This document shows positions 7,233 through 10,283 of a stretch of DNA of 10,283 nucleotides, in pieces; the stretch's first letter is position 1; every line of letters begins with the position of its first letter. Made by a program: the position numbers and the translations under genes. The stretch is taken from the NCBI GenBank assembly GCA_017452945.1, contig JAFTLD010000039.1:1-10283 (forward strand), given 5' to 3'. The notes beneath the pieces were generated by a model. That model did no database searches. It worked only from the letters and a program-made list of their open reading frames with translations, and was not told where the DNA came from. This stretch comes from Clostridia bacterium. GTDB taxonomy: Bacteria > Bacillota_A > Clostridia > Oscillospirales > CAG-272.

Positions 7233-7610
7233 ATGAAAACCATGACAAGAGTAGTAGCAGTTGCTCTCGTAGCTGTGATCATGTGCATGATGCTCGCTTC
7301 CTGCGGCAACACCATCAGCGGTACTTACTCCGGTAAGGGCTCGGGCTTGCTTTCCGGTGTTTCTTACTCCTATGAGTTCAAGGGCAAGAACGTAACCGTA
7401 ACCACCAAGACCGAAATTCCGATTCTCGGCACCATCGTAAATACCCAGACCGGTACTTACGTTATCGAGGACGAGAAGATTACCTTCACCTGGTCCGAAG
7501 ATGATGAAACCAACGACAAGGGTACCGTTGTTGAAACCGGCCCCTACGCATTTGAAAAGGGCAGCGATTACATCAAGATCGGTGATCTGACTCTGACTAA
7601 GGATAAGTAA
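7233..7610 (+). CDS. Small putative lipoprotein, probably highly expressed
   Basis: This 125-aa protein has a lipoprotein signal peptide: basic MKTMTR, a hydrophobic stretch at 7-20, and the lipobox LASC at 21-24, so Cys24 would be lipidated and the mature protein anchored outside the membrane. The roughly 100-residue mature domain is rich in Thr, Gly and Lys and reads as a small beta-structure. GTYSGKGS, SYSYEFKGKNVTVTT, GTYVIEDEKITFTW and YAFEKGSDYIKIGDLTLTK look like repeated strands of the small beta-rich lipoproteins common in Clostridia. No enzyme motif is visible and I do not recognise a named family. AAGGAG lies 11 nt before the ATG. The consensus promoter, the 5' hairpin, codons biased to AAG, AAC, GAC and ACC, and the strong terminator all suggest high expression. 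It sits directly downstream of lnt, whose product would N-acylate it. Confidence 0.85.
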   Translation: MKTMTRVVAVALVAVIMCMMLASCGNTISGTYSGKGSGLLSGVSYSYEFKGKNVTVTTKTEIPILGTIVNTQTGTYVIEDEKITFTWSEDDETNDKGTVVETGPYAFEKGSDYIKIGDLTLTKDK

Positions 7611-7628
7611 TTTATCATAATTAAAAAG

Positions 7629-7660
7629 CTGTTGCCTTAGCCTCGGGGGCTAAAGGACAG
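7629..7660 (-). terminator. Long imperfect hairpin, terminator-like on the minus strand
   Basis: CTGT (7629-7632) pairs with ACAG (7657-7660), and CCTTAGCC (7635-7642) pairs with GGCTAAAGG (7648-7656) with one bulged A; two unpaired bases separate the two helices. On the plus strand A's follow. On the minus strand the hairpin runs directly into CTTTTTAA, which fits an intrinsic terminator. No minus-strand gene is visible that would need one, so it may instead protect the 3' end of the lipoprotein transcript. Confidence 0.45.
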
Positions 7661-7668
7661 TAAAAAAG

Positions 7669-7703
7669 CCGATATGGATTCATTTCCATATCGGTTCTTT
7701 TTT
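7669..7703 (+). terminator. Strong intrinsic terminator of the lipoprotein gene
   Basis: A perfect 10-bp stem CCGATATGGA/TCCATATCGG with the loop TTCATT is followed by TTC and six T (7698-7703). It lies 58 nt after the stop codon. Confidence 0.9.
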
Positions 7704-7707
7704 ATTA

Positions 7708-7948
7708 CACCGCCACGCTTGGTGGTGAGTAAGTGCGCACTTCCTGATAGTTTTTAGTGATATGCTGTCTGCGACAGCGTGATATTTTTGCTACCGCAAA
7801 AGTGATATTGCAAGGCATGCCTTGCAGTGATATTCTATTCGCCACCTAAACTCGCGAAGCGAATATCACTTGGACGAAGTCCAAATATCACTGCGTAAGC
7901 AAGAATTTCGCCTTTGGCGAAATATACTCGCACGAAGGCGAATAGAGT
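7708..7948. repeat. Array of variable hairpins separated by the constant heptamer GTGATAT
   Basis: GTGATAT occurs at 7757, 7779, 7802 and 7827, and its reverse complement ATATCAC at 7863 and 7885, so unit starts within each half are 22-25 bp apart. Each gap holds a different perfect hairpin: GCTGTC-TGC-GACAGC (7764-7778), TTTTGC-TACC-GCAAAA (7786-7801), TGCAAGGCATGCCTTGCA (7809-7826), TCGC-GAA-GCGA (7852-7862) and TTGGAC-GAA-GTCCAA (7870-7884). Further hairpins extend the cluster on both sides: CACCGCC/GGTGGTG (7708-7727), AAGTGCGCACTT (7731-7742), TGC-GTAA-GCA (7892-7901) and ATTTCGCC-TTT-GGCGAAAT (7905-7923). The heptamer changes orientation between 7834 and 7851, a stretch not itself in a unit. 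CTATTCGCC near 7835 is repeated inverted as GGCGAATAG near 7938. No open frame of interest crosses it. The constant part is the spacer and the stems vary, unlike usual REP or BIME elements. Confidence 0.8.
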
Positions 7949-7949
7949 T

Positions 7950-7977
7950 GGCGTTGTGTCCTTAGGAACACAACGCC
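7950..7977. repeat. Long hairpin at the right edge of the array
   Basis: GGCGTTGTGT (7950-7959) pairs perfectly with ACACAACGCC (7968-7977), and an inner CC/GG pair (one bulged A) closes the loop TTA. It is the longest stem of the cluster and lies 18 bp before the -35 box of the GDPD gene. The nearest T run (7989-7994) begins 11 nt after the stem, too far for a canonical terminator. Confidence 0.75.
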
Positions 7978-7995
7978 TTGGCAGCAGCTTTTTTC

Positions 7996-8024
7996 TTGCA
8001 ATTTTGCGGAGTATGGTGTATAAT
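7996..8024 (+). promoter_or_regulatory. Promoter of the GDPD gene
   Basis: TTGCAA (7996-8001) and a perfect TATAAT (8019-8024) are separated by 17 bp. The leader would be short, about 16 nt, ending in GGAGG at 8037-8041 and the ATG at 8047. Confidence 0.8.
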
Positions 8025-8046
8025 AAAAGAAAAAACGGAGGTGCGT

Positions 8047-8781
8047 ATGGAACGGCACGAGAATACGGTCAAGATCAACAAGGGGCATGTGAAAATGATT
8101 GCCCATCAGGGGCTGTTTGTAGCAGAGAGAGGGAACAGCATTCCCTCGTTTCGTTATGCCTCGCAAAAAACGCATTACGGTATTGAATGCGACGTACACG
8201 TGACCAAGGATAAGCAGTTTGTGGTCATGCACGACACGCATACGGGCACGACGGCTACGACCGATCTGGTCATTGCCGAGAGCACACTTGAAGAGCTGCG
8301 CCAGGTTGAGCTGACCAGTATGTGGGGGCATGAGCACCCGATCGAGGACAGGCGTATTCCAACGCTTGCCGAGTATCTCGGCTTTTGCCGTGAAGGAAAC
8401 AAGGTTGCCATTATTGAACTGAAGGAACCGATGGATGCCGGAGATATTGCGCTGCTTGTTGACGAGGTTAAACGCCACAGCTCCTTGGATATGGTGACGT
8501 TTATTTCGTTCCATCTGGATAATCTGATCGTACTGCGTGAGCTGCTGCCCAAGCAGAGCTTGCAGTATCTGACCGCGCCGTATTCCGACGCGATCATGGA
8601 GGCAATGGACAAGTATAATTTGGACTTGGATATTGCATGGCCTCCGCTCAATCCGAATATCATCAAGCTGGCACACGAGCACGGACATCTGGTCAATACG
8701 TGGAACGTGGATGATCCTGCCGATGCGGAAAAATTTATTTCTTGGGGCGTGGATTTCATCACGAGCAATTTTTTGGAGTGA
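8047..8781 (+). CDS. Glycerophosphodiester phosphodiesterase family protein with altered motifs
   Basis: This 244-aa protein has the single-domain TIM-barrel layout of GDPD enzymes, which hydrolyse glycerophosphodiesters to glycerol-3-phosphate and an alcohol using a metal ion. IAHQG at 18-22 replaces the usual IAHRG, so His20 is kept but Arg is Gln21. RGNS at 28-31 stands where RENT is usual, so the metal-ligand Glu position is Gly29. Other key residues are present: Glu47 and Asp49 (ECDVHVTKD), His62-Asp63 (VVMHD) and Glu124 (IIELKEP). NTWNVDDPADAEKFISWGVDFITSN at the C-terminus is typical. There is no signal peptide, so it should be cytosolic. I chose 8047 because GGAGG (8037-8041) precedes it and the promoter at 7996-8024 lies inside the longer frame from 7978. 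It is monocistronic. It may be an active variant or have a shifted substrate. Confidence 0.85.
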   Translation: MERHENTVKINKGHVKMIAHQGLFVAERGNSIPSFRYASQKTHYGIECDVHVTKDKQFVVMHDTHTGTTATTDLVIAESTLEELRQVELTSMWGHEHPIEDRRIPTLAEYLGFCREGNKVAIIELKEPMDAGDIALLVDEVKRHSSLDMVTFISFHLDNLIVLRELLPKQSLQYLTAPYSDAIMEAMDKYNLDLDIAWPPLNPNIIKLAHEHGHLVNTWNVDDPADAEKFISWGVDFITSNFLE

Positions 8782-8851
8782 GAACATTAATCATCGAGAG
8801 TTACGCCTTTTTTTAGTTGATCGGATGATCACAGGATCGGATTCGCGCTGC

Positions 8852-8878
8852 AAAGCCTCCCCGCAGCGGGAGGCTTTT
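8852..8878 (+). terminator. Terminator of the GDPD gene
   Basis: AAAGCCTCCC (8852-8861) pairs with GGGAGGCTTT (8868-8877), loop CGCAGC, ending in TTTT. It lies 70 nt after the stop codon. The A's on the other side give it some terminator character on the minus strand too. Confidence 0.8.
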
Positions 8879-9020
8879 ATCGCGCATCCGTCTTTATGCA
8901 TATCCGTTTCATCCATGCAGCATTTTGCTTTGGGGAATGCAGTGAAATGTCAAGTTTCAGATGAAACAAGGTAGTGAGGGCGTATTTGTCAAGCAAATTC
9001 ATCCTCCCCTTTACAAAACA
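8879..9020. other. Intergenic stretch between convergent genes, with small inverted repeats
   Basis: I see no gene or promoter here. GTTTCATC (8906-8913) has an inverted copy GATGAAAC (8960-8967) and encloses GCATT/AATGC (8920-8924 with 8936-8940). The second arm is also part of the local palindrome GTTTCAGATGAAAC (8954-8967). The stems are short and may be chance. Confidence 0.3.
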
Positions 9021-9054
9021 GAAAAAACCGTTCGTTTTGCAACGAACGGTTTTT
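9021..9054 (-). terminator. Terminator of the rpsF-ssb-rpsR operon
   Basis: A perfect 14-bp stem (9023-9036 with 9041-9054; core ACCGTTCGTT) closes on the 4-nt loop TTGC. Both ends are runs of A or T, so it can terminate minus-strand transcription from rpsR and also act on the plus strand. It lies 18 nt after the rpsR stop codon. Confidence 0.92.
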
Positions 9055-9072
9055 CTATTTTGCAATCTGCAA

Positions 9073-9321
9073 TCAGTCGCAAACGTAGGGCAGAAGAGCA
9101 GCCTGACGAGCACGCTTGATAGCGGTGTTGAGCTCACGCTGGTGAACAGCGCAAGTGCCGGACATTCTTCTGGGCAGGATCTTACCGCGCTCGCTGATGA
9201 ACTTGCGGAGCTTAGCGGAATCCTTGTAATCGATATATGCAACCTTATCGGCGCAGAAAATGCAAACCTTCTTTCTTCTGCGAACCACGGGGCGCGCAGG
9301 ACGAGAAACGTTTTCAGTCAT
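9073..9321 (-). CDS. rpsR: 30S ribosomal protein S18
   Basis: This 82-aa component of the small-subunit platform binds S6 as a heterodimer. The family sequence is clear: [18 protein letters not shown] at 18-34, [15 protein letters not shown] at 38-52, and [18 protein letters not shown] at 55-72. Cys20, Cys23, Cys57 and nearby His60 give the cysteine-rich 'C+' (zinc-type) form of S18. GGAGGA lies 9 nt before the ATG (9331-9336). It is the last gene of the operon, 39 nt after ssb, and is followed by a strong terminator. Confidence 0.96.
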   Translation of the reverse strand: MTENVSRPARPVVRRRKKVCIFCADKVAYIDYKDSAKLRKFISERGKILPRRMSGTCAVHQRELNTAIKRARQAALLPYVCD

Positions 9322-9360
9322 CTTATGAAATCCTCCTGTTTAATTTTGGTGACAATCGGC

Positions 9361-9831
9361 TCAGAAGGGCAGATCGTCGTCTGTTTTGATCTCCTCAAAC
9401 TTAGGCGTGGAGCCGATGGGAGAGGAGTAAGCGGGCGCACCGTAAGCATCGGGTGCATAACCGCCGGACTGTGCATTGGGGCTTTCGCTGCGGCTGTCCA
9501 CGAACTGGACCTCTTCAGCAACGATATCGGTCATGTAGCGCTTCTGTCCCTGCTGGTCGGTCCAGGATCTGTTCTGGATAGAGCCGATTACGCAGATGGA
9601 AGAGCCCTTCTTGAAGAAACGGTTGACAAACTCAGCAGTGGAGCGCCAAGCAGTAACGGTAAAGAAATCGACCTCAGGCTGCTGACCGGACGCGGAGTCA
9701 CGGGAAGCGAATCTGCGATTGACTGCCATACGGAACGTTACAACGGCGATGCCGCTCTGTGTCTGCTTCAGTTCAGGATCAGCGGTGAGTCTACCGCCGA
9801 GGATGACTTTGTTCAGATTAAAATTTGCCAT
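9361..9831 (-). CDS. ssb: Single-stranded DNA-binding protein
   Basis: This 156-aa protein coats single-stranded DNA in replication, recombination and repair, normally as a tetramer. The OB fold covers residues 1-112: NKVILGGRLTADPELKQTQSG, VVTFRMAVNRRF, DFFTVTAWRSTAEFVNRFFKKG and VIGSIQNRSW. A flexible Gly/Pro/Tyr/Ser-rich linker follows (113-144). The acidic tip DDDLPF at 151-156 is the docking peptide for partner proteins such as PriA, RecO and the polymerase clamp loader. AAGAGG at 9841-9846 serves as ribosome binding site. The place between rpsF and rpsR is the classic one for the replicative ssb of Gram-positive bacteria. Confidence 0.97.
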   Translation of the reverse strand: MANFNLNKVILGGRLTADPELKQTQSGIAVVTFRMAVNRRFASRDSASGQQPEVDFFTVTAWRSTAEFVNRFFKKGSSICVIGSIQNRSWTDQQGQKRYMTDIVAEEVQFVDSRSESPNAQSGGYAPDAYGAPAYSSPIGSTPKFEEIKTDDDLPF

Positions 9832-9854
9832 GCTTGTTGACCTCTTTTTGCCAA

Positions 9855-10235
9855 TTACTCAGCGTCGGTTGTTTCGGCAACAACTTCAACAACTTCTTCT
9901 GCTGCAGCTTCTTCAACAACAGCTGCCTTTGCTACGGGCTCGAAGTCCAGCTTGATGGTCAGAGAACGCATAATGTTCTCGTCGATCTGGAACAGACGGT
10001 CGAGCTCAGCAAGGAAGTTACCTGCTGCCTTGAAGGTCACGACTACGTAGTAGCCTTCGGGCATGTCATTGATGGGATATGCCAGGCGGCGCTTGCCCCA
10101 CTGTGCAACCTCAATGATCGTGCCGTTTTCAGCAATCAAAGAAGTGAACTTGTTCACGGTTGCATTGGTTGCTTCCTCACCGTTGGTTACGTCAACGATG
10201 AACAGACTTTCATAAGAATTGAGTACCTTTTCCAT
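9855..10235 (-). CDS. rpsF: 30S ribosomal protein S6 with acidic C-terminal tail
   Basis: S6 pairs with S18 on the small-subunit platform. Residues 1-100 match the family: YESLFIVD, QWGKRRLAYPINDMPEGYYVVVTFKA at 45-70, and DENIMRSLTIKLD at 85-97. The protein is 126 aa, about 30 longer than minimal S6 proteins. The extra part (101-126) is a low-complexity Ala/Glu/Val tail ending in acidic residues, probably disordered. GGGAGG at 10245-10250 sets the start. It is first in the operon and lies 23 nt before ssb. The promoter lies outside the window. Confidence 0.96.
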   Translation of the reverse strand: MEKVLNSYESLFIVDVTNGEEATNATVNKFTSLIAENGTIIEVAQWGKRRLAYPINDMPEGYYVVVTFKAAGNFLAELDRLFQIDENIMRSLTIKLDFEPVAKAAVVEEAAAEEVVEVVAETTDAE

Positions 10236-10283
10236 GTGTTTTTACCTCCCTATGGACTTTATTACGACCGCGCACCTCTTCGA
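10236..10283 (-). promoter_or_regulatory. rpsF: 3' end of the rpsF leader, including its ribosome binding site
   Basis: Only 48 nt of leader are present. GGGAGG (10245-10250) lies 9 nt before the rpsF ATG. In many bacteria this leader folds into an RNA that binds S6:S18 for feedback control. The visible part is too short to say whether that element is present. Confidence 0.5.

Noticed and set aside
7708..7977. CRISPR array
   Set aside because: The repeated part is only 7 nt, the intervening sequences are palindromes rather than unique spacers, and the heptamer changes orientation within the array.
7888..8787. A 299-codon minus-strand frame covering the GDPD gene and part of the array
   Set aside because: The opposite strand encodes a clear GDPD protein with its own promoter and ribosome binding site, and this frame has neither.
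8974..9840. A 288-codon open frame on the plus strand
   Set aside because: It lies antisense across the clear rpsR and ssb genes, has no ribosome binding site, and its translation shows no family pattern.
10236..10283. S6:S18-binding leader RNA of the rpsF operon
   Set aside because: Only 48 nt of the leader are in the window and I could not recognise the conserved stem and bulge.

Overview
The window looks like chromosomal DNA of a low-to-mid GC Bacillota, most likely a gut-type Clostridia (Oscillospirales or a relative). This rests on the strong AGGAGG-type ribosome binding sites, the TTGACA/TATAAT-type promoters with 17-bp spacers, an MtaB-type methylthiotransferase, a PurL paralogue whose best family match is the long clostridial FGAM synthase, and the rpsF-ssb-rpsR operon. 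The order or family is inferred; no marker in the window fixes it. There are no phage genes, transposases, tRNAs, rRNAs or CRISPR arrays.

Left part, minus strand: the 5' end of rpmB (L28) runs off the left edge and has its own promoter. Next comes a two-gene unit transcribed leftward, mtaB followed 28 nt later by an unusual 583-aa PurL-like protein. The PurL-like protein keeps the fold landmarks of FGAM synthase but has lost its catalytic signatures and glutaminase domain. mtaB starts from a promoter placed back to back with that of upp.

Middle part, plus strand: upp (uracil salvage), an RluA-family pseudouridine synthase and lnt (apolipoprotein N-acyltransferase) are spaced like an operon, with a hairpin between upp and the synthase gene. 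Directly downstream of lnt, a small lipoprotein gene has its own near-perfect promoter, a hairpin at the predicted 5' end of its mRNA and a strong terminator. Lnt is the enzyme that would N-acylate such lipoproteins.

From 7629 to 7977 there is no protein gene. The core is an array of short hairpins, each different in sequence, separated by the constant heptamer GTGATAT at 22-25 bp intervals. Half-way through the array the heptamer switches orientation. This is the most unusual non-coding structure in the window. It is followed by a monocistronic glycerophosphodiester phosphodiesterase (GDPD) gene in which two signature residues are altered.

Right part, minus strand: the standard rpsF-ssb-rpsR operon (S6, single-strand DNA-binding protein, S18) runs leftward into a strong hairpin terminator and converges on the GDPD gene. 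Most genes are housekeeping. The candidates for something new are the degenerate PurL paralogue coupled to mtaB, and the GTGATAT hairpin array.
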